The notes: generated from the letters alone by a model not told the origin. Positions 23,030 through 35,260 are shown, counted from the stretch's first letter. The stretch: DNA of 64,000 bases from Fasciola hepatica (GCA_948099385.1 CANUEZ040000020.1:4620501-4684500); one strand, 5' to 3'. Translations and numbers: made by a program.

Positions 23030-23048
23030 ATCCTGGAAAAAGAAGTGT
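23030..23048 (-). other. 3' splice acceptor immediately upstream of the SLC3A2-like start codon
   Basis: On the minus strand a pyrimidine tract ending in CAG lies three bases before the ATG (exon begins at 23,032). The first coding exon is therefore preceded by an intron, and the true first exon, non-coding or with a short N-terminal extension, lies upstream (higher coordinates). It was not located. An upstream in-frame start cannot be excluded. Confidence 0.7.
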
Positions 23049-23049
23049 T

Positions 23050-23985
23050 TGCATTATATTGGAGAAAAAAAGTTCAAGGAACAGACTGTGAAAGAAAATA
23101 ACTGAATTCATGTACCACAAATAGCGTTACATGACCTTAAAAGGAGCAGAATAATAAAACAGTGAAACCCCCTGTATTTATTACGGAAATGTTTAAAATA
23201 TAAAAATAACTTTGTTATTTCTTTAGGTCCGGTTAGTTGGAGATCATTCACAAAAGTGCTCTGTTACCGGAGATTAACCCGCTAGTTTGGTAAAGAAAAG
23301 GTAACAATTCATTACGTTCCGCACCACTTCTAGCTCGTGATAAGTATGACTAATTTGTCAAAGATTGAAAACGTGGTTGATAGGGATGAGAATCTAAAGA
23401 AGTTGTTTACGTTATGTTGCTCTAACACGGCCAAAATTACCGCAAAATCACTCGACTGAACAAGAATCGATCAACTGTTATCAGCTGGTTATAGTATACC
23501 TAATAAGCCAAGGTGGTTGGTCGAAAACGTGTGGCAATAGGCAGACGGGTGAAGTTCCTTGCCTCGTCCGACTTTACTAAGTCACAAACAAATTGCGAAA
23601 TTTGTTCTATCCTGACCAAAATTCAAACAATCCGTAGCTAATTTCTGTTGTTCTGTGCATAAAAAAATATATTTCAAATATCGTTACAGTAAAGAAAGTT
23701 AGCTTGGACAACACTAGATAAAAATATCCCTCCTTAAGGAGAATCCTGTGATCATTGAAAATAAATTTCGAGCCTGTTTTATTTAAGCGTACTACAGAGT
23801 TTTCGTATTTTACAGTCCACTGAAAACAACTCGACTTTCGCTCCGTTACTTCGCGTTCTGTTTCTCGAACGATTCCTAGTTCGGTTTGAAGCTGTAATGT
23901 GTGCCTCCAGTGTATAGCATACTACTAGAGTCATTACGATGTACAACAAGTGGAGTCGAGGTTAGTTTTATCATCATAGATTCTT
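23050..23985. other. Upstream flank of the SLC3A2-like gene
   Basis: AT-rich non-coding sequence expected to contain the first exon and promoter of the transporter gene. Neither could be placed by eye. Confidence 0.4.
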
Positions 23986-23989
23986 GTAA

Positions 23990-26830
23990 TCTCGATGTGT
24001 TGAACATTCACCCTAATGCACAAGGATATGAAGACTGCCTAGACCGATTCGAAATATAGGGTATCAAACGAGAAGGAAAAGACTGAGGATAAAGCCACAT
24101 ATTTCCTACGGTTATTGGAAAGGACGGCTACGCATTGGTAGAGAATCTTGCTTCCTCAAAACCATGTCTTTGCCGTACGATTCGTTAAAGGAGCTGATTG
24201 CGAAACACCTCCCACCTCAAACTTTTGAGACGGCCGAAATAGCTGTGGCTAGATTTTGTGCAGGAGACTACCCATCCTACTCAACGGATCAGTTTTCAAC
24301 TGCATACAAGGGTTTCTAAGTGCAGTTTTGGCGAAAACCTTGAGATGCAACTGCGTGAAAACAAATTACTGGAATAAATTGTCCTCATTTTCAACAACCC
24401 CTACTCCTCCTCCAATAATGGACGTTCTAGTTCGTCAGATAAAGTTGTCGGCAATATCAGGACGTGTGCAGCTCTCTTAGTTATGAAAGATAATTGCTGT
24501 TTAATGCTGGGAACCCTCAGTCAGTAGCTGCTCAAAGGAATCCGTTAGCTAAGTGCATTGTAAAATATACTAAATCCGCTGACAATTTTCAGCATAACCC
24601 TCAACAGCCCATAAGATGGGATGCCTGTGCATCTTGTCGCCAATGAAATTTCGGATTAAATTACCCATTTCTTAATCCTGAGTATCGTGAATGTGGTGAA
24701 CTGGGCACATCCAGTGTGCATGTATGAGTAAATAAGCGTGTTTAGTACGACGTTCCCTTAACGATGCATGTATAATTTGCGATTTTCAGTCCTTCGCCTT
24801 AGTCGGTTCTAGTTCTCATACCTGCCGTCACAATACCCATACATTTCTCGTAAATAACTGCATACGACATCCTTTCATAATGGACAATGTGAGTGGTAAC
24901 TCATTTCCAACACGGTCTTCTAACGTCTTGATCCTCTTGTATAACTCCACCCTGTTGTCATGTCGGTCAAAGGCATTGCTTGATATAATTTAGTGGTATT
25001 GGACTGGTGTGAACTGAGCCCCACTAATAATCATTCTAATGCCTATATATGCTCATTTCTTATAATTGACTTTGGCATTTCTATCGTCGCTTTAGATTAT
25101 ATGAACCACACAGGTGTATCATTACCACTTATTCCCAATCACACTATGCCTCCTCTCGACAGCTCACACTGGATTTTCCAAAGCTGCTGTTGCTAATAAA
25201 ATGAATCTCTTGATCCTACAGGTAGCAGGGTCTCCGTTTTTGTGAAACTCTACGTCATTCTTCTGGGATTACTTGAGTCAGCGAAGCAAGCTTTGCACGG
25301 TTTTCTCTCTAAGGAGACACACCGGTGTGTTTGATTGTAATCCTGTTGAGAAGGGGTAGAACGACTCCTGGAATATGTGGTGACTACCGAGTTGTCCTGA
25401 TAGATCTTTCGAAACAGTCAACTTGTTCAACTCCCAAACCAGAAAAAATTTGCCATCAGCTCCATGTTTCAAACTTCTTCTCCAAATATGGTTCAAAAGA
25501 TCCACTTCTACAAAATCCACTTGATGCACAATCCTGTGAGCGGACAACCATAAATAAGCCTTTTGGATTGTTGAGTACTTTTTGCCTTTTGGTCTTAGCG
25601 CTTGATCCGTCAATTTTCAAAGCACCAGAAGTTCCCTGATTTGAGGGCTGTTTTAAAGTATTGGAATAACACTGTTGTGCATGCTCTCAATAAAAAGTTA
25701 CATGAAGAACGGTTACCTTTTAAATGGCAGATTCTATAAAGATAGTTACGCTGCCCATATTTATAGGTGTGTAGTTTCTAATTTTGTGTTGTTCTGCTTT
25801 TGGCACTTGGTTGATGTGCAGGGTTATCATCCGAGACCCAAACGTCGTGCACATTTATCTGATACCCTTCTCCAAAATGTCCCGCTTAAAAACATTCACT
25901 CTTGGGTTTCTTCCTGTATAACTTCAGATTTACTACCGATTTATCAACTAAAGCTTCCCCATGACCTGATCTCATCACTCAACAGATATTTGAGTGGTCA
26001 TGGGTACATAAACAGTGATTACGTATTCTAATCCACTTCTTGTCAACAGATGCTGTTCTTCATTCATTCTCGTCACTTTTAACCTCGAACGTTATGGTGA
26101 ATGCATAACGTACGGGTACAAATAATTGTTCGGTGCCCATTTTATTATTGTGTCAGACCATGAAGCTTTAAATCCCACTTGCAATCCGCACCGTATTTAT
26201 CAAAAGCAGCATCAGCTTTGGCTCAGCGACGTCTTTACTCCACCTAGGCATCCAAAAATGATTAGAGAGACTGGAAACGTTTTTGAACGTCCAGGAGTGC
26301 AGTCACCTTTGCATATTTCAATAATCCGATGAGCTCAACAGGATTGTTGACAGTTTCTTAAGGCAGAACTGCAGCGCGGTTCATTAGACTATAAGCGAGA
26401 GTTCACCTGTCATTCAAGAATCAAATTCTAAAGACAAATTTATTGAGTCCGGAGTCCACTGAAGTTGCTTGCCATCGAAAGGACAAACTAAGGCACTTAG
26501 AAGGTGATGTATTCAATCAGATGGTGAAACAACTTGTTCATATTCTTTGCCCAGGTCATGGTTCTTTACATCTCAGACATCTAGGTCAAATTACTTTTAA
26601 CATGCCCATTCATGAACCTGTTTCTGACCCTACTAAGCCTTATGTTTATGAATGTCTCAAAAGGGACTAACTGTAGTGTTAAAAAAGAACAAGTCCAAAA
26701 GTCCAGAAGGTTATATAGCAGAGAACTTCTAAGTTGCAGAAGTCCTGAACCGCAGTCAAACCGTGGCGGATGTGAATACTGTAAAACAAATGCGAAATTG
26801 TTTACTTAACTGTATCACGGACTCCCTGTA
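23990..26830 (+). mobile_element. Decayed Ty3/Gypsy LTR retrotransposon (gag-pol, no LTRs found)
   Basis: Frame-shifted plus-strand pieces follow gag-pol order. The gag piece is DYEDCLDRFEI with MSLPYDSLKELIAKHLPPQT (about 24040-24225). A damaged CCHC knuckle lies near 24625-24720. The reverse transcriptase reads ICGDYRVVLIDLSKQST, PEKICHQLHVSNFFSKYG and TTINKPFGL (25370-25570). The connection/RNase H part reads HLVDVQGYHPRPKRRAHLSD (about 25805-25865) and FGAHFIIVSDHEALNPTCNPH (about 26128-26190). The integrase zinc region reads LVHILCPGHGSLHLRHLGQI with YECLKRD (26530-26670). Stops interrupt every segment. No matching LTRs or primer binding site were seen. Confidence 0.78.
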
Positions 26831-27716
26831 ATTTTGCAATCCGCTGGGTGCAACTGAGAATCAGTGTCATTATTTTACGTTCTATATCTAGAACGAGTTA
26901 TAATTTTGAGTCGTAGTCCAGCTGCGTGCTTCCAGAGAATTACATACTCATGCCGTCAACTCGGTGTATGACACATCCCCCTACTCCAATTTGTTCCACC
27001 CTAAAAAATAGCTCACAATGTGGTCAATTTTCCTTTTAGAGTTGCTTTTGTGCTGTTATTACTAGAAATAGTTTTAAATGCAAGCAAGTAAACAATGACA
27101 GAGGTATTTGTTTTCAATGCACATTTCAGCAGCACATTTCCAAGCAGTGCCCCAAATAGTTAACTGAGCTGTTGGCGACAAGTTGTTGTCGGCTAGTTAA
27201 ACTCTATATTTTGACTCACTCAACTTTTCAATGAATGCGCCAATATAATGGCATTTGTCAAAGGGTATTAGCTGTTCTGGTTATACTGACTCAACTCAAA
27301 CCATCAACGTATGCCTCACATGAAGCTGACTGGAATATTCTGACTTTTCACCAAACTGTTAGCGATCTGACGTCCTAAACAGAATAATTGGAGTGTTTTG
27401 GTCACAGTTTGCGTTAGGTGATCGTGTCTCGTTTGTTTTCGTAGACTAAACAACAAAGGCTGAAAGTTGTTCCATTCTAGCCGTTTTTCTTGCTTATCAG
27501 TGGTTTATTGGTCCCGTTGCGCCGCTTGACCTTACAGAATAAAACAGTTTCTCAGCTGATAACAACAATGAATATGATCGCAGGAGATCATGCAATCAAG
27601 TTATCACATGTCAATGCGAATTTCAAATATCCATGTAGTTTTTAGTAGATCCTGTATATGCCATGTATGTGCGGCGTGCTCATCAATACGGTTTATACCT
27701 AGCATCATACAACGAC

Positions 27717-27755
<39 letters not shown>

Positions 27756-27975
27756 CATGCTAACGTAATGCAGAGAATATGTCTTTCGAAAAGTACACTC
27801 TTTGCCGCTCCTAAAAGGAACTTTCCTCTGCTATATTTGAATAAACCTATACAAGTCCCCTATCCTGTAGTTATAAACTAATACTTTGCCAATTATGTTC
27901 TGAAAACACCATAATTTGCAAGCAAATGCACATATATTATGCAAATTCACGAACTACTTTCACAATTGAATACCG
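26831..27975. other. AT-rich intergenic sequence with an AT microsatellite
   Basis: An uninterrupted TA run lies at 27719-27751. The 3' end of the Gypsy element may extend into the first part, but no LTR is apparent. No gene is seen. Confidence 0.5.
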
Positions 27976-27979
27976 TATT

Positions 27980-28240
27980 TTCATCTTTGCCCAAATAGTA
28001 CAATGCCTAACGCCGTGGGGCAAAGCCCAACAGAGCGCTCAGATGGTGCACATCACCGATATTATTCAGTATAAATTACATAGATCTCCATAAAGTTTAA
28101 CAAGCAACAAAATGTTTAGAATTTGTGTAAATTCGTGAAACAAAGTTGCTCGGTGTTATAGTCACTCTTTGTCATACTAAGTACCCATGTTACCAACAGG
28201 TCCCATATTGATTTTCACTGCTTTTTACAGGTTGACAGGT
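27980..28240 (+). repeat. Dispersed repeat with GCCCAACG-type palindromic core, copy 1
   Basis: Contains a core AACGCCGTGGGGCAAAGCCCAAC near 28010-28031. Its flank aligns with the copy at 29700-29985 through a shared TTCAGTATAAA/TTCAGAATAAA stretch and a GGTCCCATAT stretch about 175-200 bp downstream. Non-coding and MITE-like; no terminal repeats could be assigned. Confidence 0.45.
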
Positions 28241-29699
28241 TTTCTGTTTATCCTGTGGTGATAGACTTACTTATAGATGTGTCATTGTGACAAGTGTGCA
28301 TTCTTCTGACCATTTTTATGCAATTGCTTCTTCAACTTATAGTACCAGTTTTACGGTGTTTTTTTAAATTTATTTGTCGTGCAAATATACAGTTATTTTA
28401 GAGTGGGTTATTGAGACTTGAGGAGATTTTTTCCTCAACAGATGTGGTATTTTTAAAATAACTAAGTAATAAAAAAGTGTTATCATATTTACTGCCCAGT
28501 CCTTGTTGGTATGTAATTTTCTAAACCTTTTTACTAGAATTCACCTCATTGCACGTAGAAGAGTAAGTAGCAGAGGCACTCGATCAGTAACCAGCAACTC
28601 CGTGCTGTGTTGCTCCATTTTTGCGAGACCACGCTGTGGGAACACAGAACTTCTTGTGCAAGTAGAAAGAAACCAGTGTACGACAGCGCAGTGCAATCAA
28701 CTAACTATACTCAACGATTTGCAGACAAATAAAGCGTTATTTCCCTAACGCTTGGAATCTGGTCGTAACTAGATGGGAAAGATAGCTCTTTAAGTCTATA
28801 TTCCCTTGCGGGGTTGTCAATCGGTCTTCCAGTCATATTATTAAATATTTAAGTGCCATATGATATGTAAACCTCAAACATAACTTGTCCTATTGTTTCA
28901 TGCAAAACTTTTACTAAAACAATACATTCCAAATGTTAGCTCAACGGAACCGTGAGCGCTACGGAGGAAGGCCGTGATCATTATACTAGAAGACAGTCAC
29001 GCTGGTACGTTATTCTCATATTACACTGCGGTCATGTACAGTTTCGTTTCCGAAATCATTTTTCCGTTCCAACGTCTTAATGTAGGATGTCGAATTTATT
29101 TACATGCATGGATAAACCAAACCATGCGGTTGTCATCCATTTTTCTCGTTGGAGTTAAACACTACCATTTTGACTTACTGACAAAGAGCACAGGCGGATT
29201 CCTGTTTGTGGTACATCGTTTGCATATATAAATATATACATATATAACGTGCTTACGTATGTTTATATACATATCAATTTATACGCATATTTAGCCATGG
29301 TACTGTCACGGTCTTCCAATTGGAATGAAATACTGCTACCTCGACAAGTTGAAGTACAGCAGATCTGTGATATATCATTTATGTAGGTAAATATGTCCAA
29401 GTTTAGACATGGGATTTATCACCAGGTTTTGCCATTTTAATCTAGCAGTAACACTTTTTAATAACGAGTTATTGAAAAAAGTGCACATTCTGTAGCGTAT
29501 CATCACACTCGGTAACTATTTGAATATTCGTGCATATCTGAATTTAATTCCTTGACAGTACAGCTATCCCGTTGCTTCTTAATACTTAAAACAGAAAATA
29601 GAATTTTCTCCATTATACTTTCCCACAACGTAACTGATATGAAACGTCCCGCGTCTTAATTTTACAGATAGCGTGAGCAATACGGGAAAAGGACCAGGA
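28241..29699. other. AT-rich sequence without recognised genes
   Basis: Short ORFs at 28503-28748 and 28974-29231 are not recognised. Irregular TA/TATA-rich tracts occur at about 29220-29290. Confidence 0.45.
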
Positions 29700-29985
29700 A
29701 CGTCGACTGTTGTCCAAGTAGCACACTGCCCAATGCTGTCGGGCACCGCCCAACGGAGCTTTGGGGTGGTTCACAAAGCCAAAACGTTTCAGAATAAAAT
29801 ACTTGTTCTAACTTATCAGGAGCAATTTATATAGATATATATAATACGTACATTTATACATATATATGTAACTTTCGTACAAATTAGTGACAACGATTTG
29901 TGACATTTTACATATTTTTTGGTTTACTGTCTGTGCTCGTGACTTTGTGGTCCCATATCGGTTTTTCTTGTTCTGCGCTATTGGA
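29700..29985 (+). repeat. Dispersed repeat with GCCCAACG-type palindromic core, copy 2
   Basis: The core GCCCAATGCTGTCGGGC with CCGCCCAACGGAG is followed by TTCAGAATAAAA and GGTCCCATATCGG at spacing similar to copy 1. Confidence 0.45.
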
Positions 29986-30329
29986 TGAGTTTTTACGGTG
30001 GTGCATAGACATAGTTGGTGTTATGAAAGCGTAAATTTCACAGATAAGAATTGTTTACACTTTTTTCCATATTGTTTGATCGTCAGTACAACTGTGAAGA
30101 AATATCCCAGTCAACATTGATATAGATGCAATACAACAGTTGCTGTCAGATTTATTCATCACTTTCAATTTAAAGATGAAACGGCGACGCAATGTGCTTT
30201 CTTGTTTGAGTAAACTTGTGCTTGGTCTCCCCCGCGTGATCCACGGACCATTTTTCGTACACCCCATTCGAGTGATAAGATGCGGTTGGATGAAGGCATA
30301 TATATTCACGTGGGACTAATAGATGGACT

Positions 30330-31730
30330 AAATCTATGCTTCGGAAGCATGGGTGTTGTAACCAATTCCATCAACCAGCATGTGAATATAGATGGACTGG
30401 AATTTTGGCACGGATAGTACATCCAATGTGCATGACAATCATAACCGTTAGTTTTATTGCGGTACACAAAAACCATACCCACTATATGACTACATGCATC
30501 ACACCGTAAACGAACTGAAAGAATTGATAAAAAACGATCGTAGTTATCGTAGTGCTTCCATACGATGTTGTTTGAAGGCCATTATCTGCGATACACTTGC
30601 CAGAGCCTTTGTTTGTCAAATCAAAAGCCCTCCTGGTTATTTCGGCTGTGATAAACGCAACCAACGTGGTGTGAGTATCCATGGGCGGATGACGTTTTTG
30701 GCTATCAAAGCTCCCGCATGAAAGGATGAAATGTTTCGCGCTGGGAAGTATTGGCGTCAATCTGTTTCTAGCCTACCTATAGATATTGTTTACACATTCC
30801 CCTTGGACTATATGCGTTGAGTATGCCTTGAGTTACCACAAAGGCTACTTATCAGCTGGGTGAAATGCGAGAATTCGCCATGATATCTGAGTAAGGCGGA
30901 TGCAGAGGAACTCGGCGACCGAATTCTGGAAACCCACAGTGTTCTAACGTGTGATTTTTAGCGCAAATTCCGTCACAAGTCAAATTCAACGCTACAACAC
31001 AACGGAATTTTGGCAGTTTCTCCTTTATCTTGGTCCTATTTGTTTACTTGACTTGGTGCCCCTTGGATCATATGATTATTTTTTTATTTTCTTACACATA
31101 TCGTTTTGCACTTAGTTCTTAATGTTCCCTCAGATTTTGCAAATGACGTTTTGTGCATTTTTGCTCAATAAATGGCGATACTGTATGGCTCCGAGTCAAC
31201 GGTGTACAGTGTTCATTGTCCGACTCGCCTAAAAGAGAATGTGAGCAGACATGGAACGTTAGACTGTTTCTCAAGCTTCCCTTGTGAACCTTATTTTGGC
31301 AAGCTAGACCAGCAGAAAAATTGTAGAAACGCTTGAACGAAGTAAATACTCTCTGTTTCCATTGCTAAAAAACGCTTGCTTTGAAAGACACATTCATGCC
31401 GATACCGCGCGTGTACAAAGCTCCCTGTTTGTATGTCACCAGTGGGGTTTTTTCTTTAATTTACGTCCCGACAATATTCTTGTGGTGAACAATAAACTGA
31501 CGACTGCCGTGATTATCATGAACGATGAAGTTCACTTTGAGTATTTTATTATTATCGGAAACGTTCTCGCATATACTTTGCGTTTAACGCGTTTATTCAT
31601 CTTCTCAATGAACGGAGTTCAGTCCGACATTCTGACCGCTCCCATTCACAGTGTCACTTGTAAAGGCTCGCGTACATCAATCCAATCCTTGCATGTATGC
31701 ATCCTCATTTTAGATAACTCTTTATAAAAA
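30330..31730 (+). pseudogene. Decayed CACTA (EnSpm)-like transposase
   Basis: Plus-strand frames read, in order: NIDGLEFW, a second frame ARIVHPMCMTIITVSF, then DYMHHTVNELKELIKND (about 30480-30540), LKAIICDTLARAFVCQIK with GYFGCDKRNQRGV (30570-30680), VYTFPLDYMR and LPQRLLISWVKC (about 30780-30870), YGSESTVYSVHCPTRLKENV (about 31185-31245) with HGTLDCFSSFPCEPYFGKL, and DNILVVNNKLTTAVIIMND (31470-31530). This is the order of the large transposase found in animal genomes with IDGLPxFxSS-FWPIL, CDAPARAF-KxxKxHxGYxGCxxC and FPLDYMHLVCLG blocks, generally classed with CACTA elements. Frames are broken repeatedly. The superfamily label is my inference. Confidence 0.62.
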
Positions 31731-31739
31731 CGTCATCTT

Positions 31740-32055
31740 AATGTTTGCTTTTGTCTACATGCATATATATATATATAATTACATTATACATATAATTTTA
31801 TTCAGATGTACTTCTCAGTAAGGCTCTTATGGGACAACTCCTATGCAGTCAATCACAGCAACCGGGTAGTTGGTAGCAACCATGTCCGGTGTCTTCGGGC
31901 TATAAGTAATGAAGCATACCAACAATTGCTTTTTCTCGGTGCATCACTACCTCATTCGGCTCCTGCACACAAGCACACCAGTCACAACCAATCGGTATTG
32001 ACCGAAGTCCCTTAAGAGACTCTGGGGAAACATATTCATCTACAATTCTCATAAT
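31740..32055. other. Spacer with a short TA tract
   Basis: TA-rich at 31765-31800. The ORF at 31806-32015 is not recognised. Confidence 0.4.
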
Positions 32056-32059
32056 TAAC

Positions 32060-32570
32060 TTCTGGGAGAAGAAAGATTTCAATGGATAGGATTAAGGAAA
32101 ATTTGCATGAACTTGTCCGTGAGTATCTGCTACACATTTATACGCACTAATGTTGTTACAATGCACGATGTACGTGACCGCATGGGTGAGTTGGAACATG
32201 AGCTTGACGGACTAACTGTTGCTATGGGTGCCATCCATGCATCAGCCGTTCCGTCAAAAGAGCGAAAAGCAGAGACATGGAAGGAATTTCAGAAACTCCA
32301 AGAAACTCTGAGCTCGCCCGATGTTTAAACCTTCAAGGTTAGTATACACATTTCCAGACGATCAATCTCAAGCCTTCAGTCAATACGAATTTGGCTGAGA
32401 CCGTGCGCAGCATGTTTTGCGCATTCATTGGTGACGACTTTGCTTTGAACTGCTTCTGGCTAGGAGACCATCGACGAAAGGCCGTTAATGCTCATAAGTT
32501 GGTCGTTACCGAGAAGGGTACTTTGCTAACATTTGCCGCTATACAAAACACCAGACGTTAATAAAGGACT
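32060..32570 (+). pseudogene. Fragment resembling a DUF4806-domain protein
   Basis: An open segment ends at 32328 with MHDVRDRMGELEHELDGLTV, SAVPSKERKAETWKEFQKLQ and a stop at LSSPDV. A second frame from about 32360 reads NLAETVRSMFCAFIGDDFAL then NCFWLGDHRRKAVNAHKLVV (32394-32510). The second part fits the pattern of DUF4806 domains (VRRxLxxLxxxxxAxxxxWxGxxxKxAxxxxKL) known from insects and from transposon-like genes. A possible intron (GTTAGT to TTCCAG, 32339-32358) could join the two but does not restore the frame. Family match is from memory and moderate. Confidence 0.4.
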
Positions 32571-33300
32571 GGAAAGGTTCGTAAATGAACCCATTTTCGT
32601 CACTGGTAGATATATAAAACGCTGATTTATAAACGATCGGGATAGGTGCAAAGGAAGACGGCAAAGACGGAACATTATTTTCATCTTGTTTCGTATTATT
32701 ACAGTTTTCTTTTCTTGAATACTGATTCAAATGAGATTTTCGTTTTTTGTAGTGTCATGTCTATTTGCACGAGTAGTAGTCAGCTACCCAATTCTGTCAC
32801 AACAAAGGGGGCAGATGAATTTTTCAAACAACATGAATCTGAAAGAAGTACAAAATATGCTTCCCACCTGTTGATGTGATGGAATATAAGTAAATATTGG
32901 ATTAATCTCCTTACAAAACTATTATTTCACCGCTTTCTAAGATGTAAAATTGAAAGTGTGCCTTAATATATTATATTTCGCAATAACCTAACTAATACGA
33001 GTCCGTGCACAGTTTGAACTTCTTGATTCCGTAAACACCGTGGGGAAACACCGTGAACATTTTTTGTTAGAGTGAAGTGACCAACGAAGGAACACCAGCA
33101 CTTTCGTACATTTAGGCCACATGCTTCGATAATAGATTCACTTTCATTTTTAATGGCCATTTTCAGCAAACGTAGCAGTAATTTAGTGGTAAATTTTGAA
33201 AAACCGGAGAGTACCACAACGGCATCTTAATCAAGTAAATCAAATTGGAGCAGTTAGCGAGACGGTTAACTGAATTTTGCGATATTTTTCATGCCAAGTG
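32571..33300. other. Unassigned sequence
   Basis: Overlapping short ORFs on both strands; nothing recognisable. Confidence 0.4.
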
Positions 33301-33310
33301 ATACACAATC

Positions 33311-33850
33311 CTAGCCCAAATGAGCGCTGGTAGCTCCGTCCAACACATTCCAATCTAGCTTCACAAAGCTGTGATGGGCTAGACCAAAGTTTGCCAAACA
33401 CTAACCCAACAGGCAAAAGTTACGCAGTGCTGACTGGGTAAAAAGGAATAATGGAACAATAAAAGCGACATTTCTGTACAAATGTGTACTAAAATGTTAG
33501 TAAATACTCAAACGTATATTCCGCATTCTTTATTTAATGCCCATTATATTTTCTGTAAAAGTGGCCGTTTTGTTCAGGCGTGGTGGTGATTTAGTAATTA
33601 AACTCGAAAGGTTGGAGAATTTAGTGATGATACATTAGGCGATTAATCGAAACTGGGGTAACTTGCAAAAACTTGATGACCCTTTTCCACAGTTTTTCGG
33701 TGCGTTAGGTATGCCCAAACCTAGTTCAACTGGACGCTGGTGGCCCTGCCCAAAGTCTTTCAATGAAGTTGTCCAACGTTCCGATGGGCAAACTCAATCG
33801 TCGCCCAACCTTAGCCCAATTGGGAAAACACTGGTCAGTGCAGCTTAGGT
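33311..33850 (+). repeat. GCCCAA-rich dispersed repeat, two diverged units
   Basis: Two segments (about 33311-33440 and 33690-33850) share AGCCCAAAT or TGCCCAAAC, a CGCTGGTRGCYC stretch, GGGCTAG or GGGCAAAC and a terminal CAGTGCTGACTGGG or CACTGGTCAGTGC. They resemble the cores at 28.0 and 29.7 kb and a stretch near 60.78-60.91 kb. Non-coding. Confidence 0.4.
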
Positions 33851-34061
33851 GTGCATTCAGTTGGATGGTGTAATTTTGTCCCGCAAAGGCTGCTGGTATC
33901 ATCAAGAAGAACTAATAAGTACACACGTATATTTGAGCTTTTTCAGCGTGCACCATCTTTCATTGGAATGATAAGTGGGTGCATAATAAAAGTGCTTCTG
34001 ACCGGATTTTTCGGGAATCAACAAAACACACTTATGCAAACTGAGATTTTACGCGGAATTA

Positions 34062-35260
34062 AAGCATATTTCGGACTATTTACGGTCCTAATTTCCCCAA
34101 TTATTTAGGTATATCTAACGTCAGAATGCTAATCGAGATCCCAGTCAGAAAAATTGTCCCAAATTAGTCCCAATTTAGTCCCGTTTGAAACAGCCTGGGG
34201 ACATTCTTGGGACTATTTTTGAACATACCGAGAATACGGCGGCGGAAGTTATAACTTCCATTAGGGAAAATAACATGATCTGTGAATACCCTCGAAAATT
34301 ACTTCGCTCGACTCGAGTACTTCCTGGTGCCCAACATCCTTATAAAACGTAGCATTTTACAAAGAATTCTAGGTGTGTTTCCATCTTATGAACCGTACTT
34401 GAAGCAACGAGTGAAATTCTCCAACCTATTCCACATTATTAAAATAGCCCCAAAATAGTCCCTTGAGGAATGTTTTGGGGACTAAATGCTCTCTCTTTGT
34501 GCTGATCGGGCTGGTAAGCCAACGTGTTTTTCAAAGAAGTAAAACTATTTCCCAATGTTTTAGACCTCCTCATATCTAGTGGTATGATGAAAACTCTTCT
34601 CAAGCCAAGTACTAAAAGATGGTCCCTCGCGGGGTTATTTTGGGACTAAAATACGCACCCTTGCGCTGACTGGCACGATACACTGTTGGTTTCTTTTTAG
34701 ATAGAATTACTTTCCAATATTCCAAATCTGTATGAATCTAATTATCTGTACAAACGCATCTGAAACTGCACTAAAAATGCGCTCTTGTGATGACCAGATA
34801 GACTCACGTAGTAGCAACTCCGATCACCACGGTCCGAACATTTCACGCTTATTGAAGGACGTTTATATACCAGAATTCACTGCATAAAACAAACAGTTAC
34901 GCTCAGACTGGGGACAAACCCTATCTGGTCAGTGCCATTCGTATCTTTCCTCAACTTTTATTAACTGTGAGTCTGATGGGTTCGGCCGATATCCTTTGGT
35001 CCTTAACCTTCGAGCACACTAACTCATACCATAAAGCCCCGGAGCCTAAAAGTGAGATTAGGTGCTGACTTTAGGTCGTGTCTCCAGTGCCATAAAGCAA
35101 TACAGAAGGCATGAGGGGACCCGCACCAGCTGAGGAGAGCAGCTGGCTCCGGGAGGTTTTGAGCCTCGTTGTTACACCGGTTCAGGGCTTCAAGCCCAAT
35201 TGTCCCGTTTTTCGGGGAATTATTTGATCGTCCGTCGGATTCACCAATCTGAAACGAGAG
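34062..35260 (+). repeat. Left arm of a 1,199-bp inverted repeat
   Basis: The reverse complement of 43183-44381. Every stretch compared by eye was identical and both arms have the same length. The outer boundary is AAGCATATTTCGGACTATTT; the inner boundary is GAAACGAGAG. Beyond both ends the flanks diverge at once. The arm holds degenerate GTCCC/GGGACTA subrepeats and, reading inward to outward, a frame of about 75 codons (FQIGESDGRSNNSPKNGTIG) with no known domain. No target-site duplication is visible at the outer ends. Confidence 0.9.
34150..34665 (+). repeat. Degenerate GTCCC/GGGACTA subrepeats inside the inverted-repeat arm
   Basis: The motif GTCCC, a spacer, then GGGGAC or GGGACTA recurs at 34157-34216, 34447-34494 and 34622-34651, partly as palindromes (TTGGGACTATTTTTG, TTTGGGGACTAAATG, TTTTGGGACTAAAATA). 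The mirrored set lies at about 43792-44287. Confidence 0.55.
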
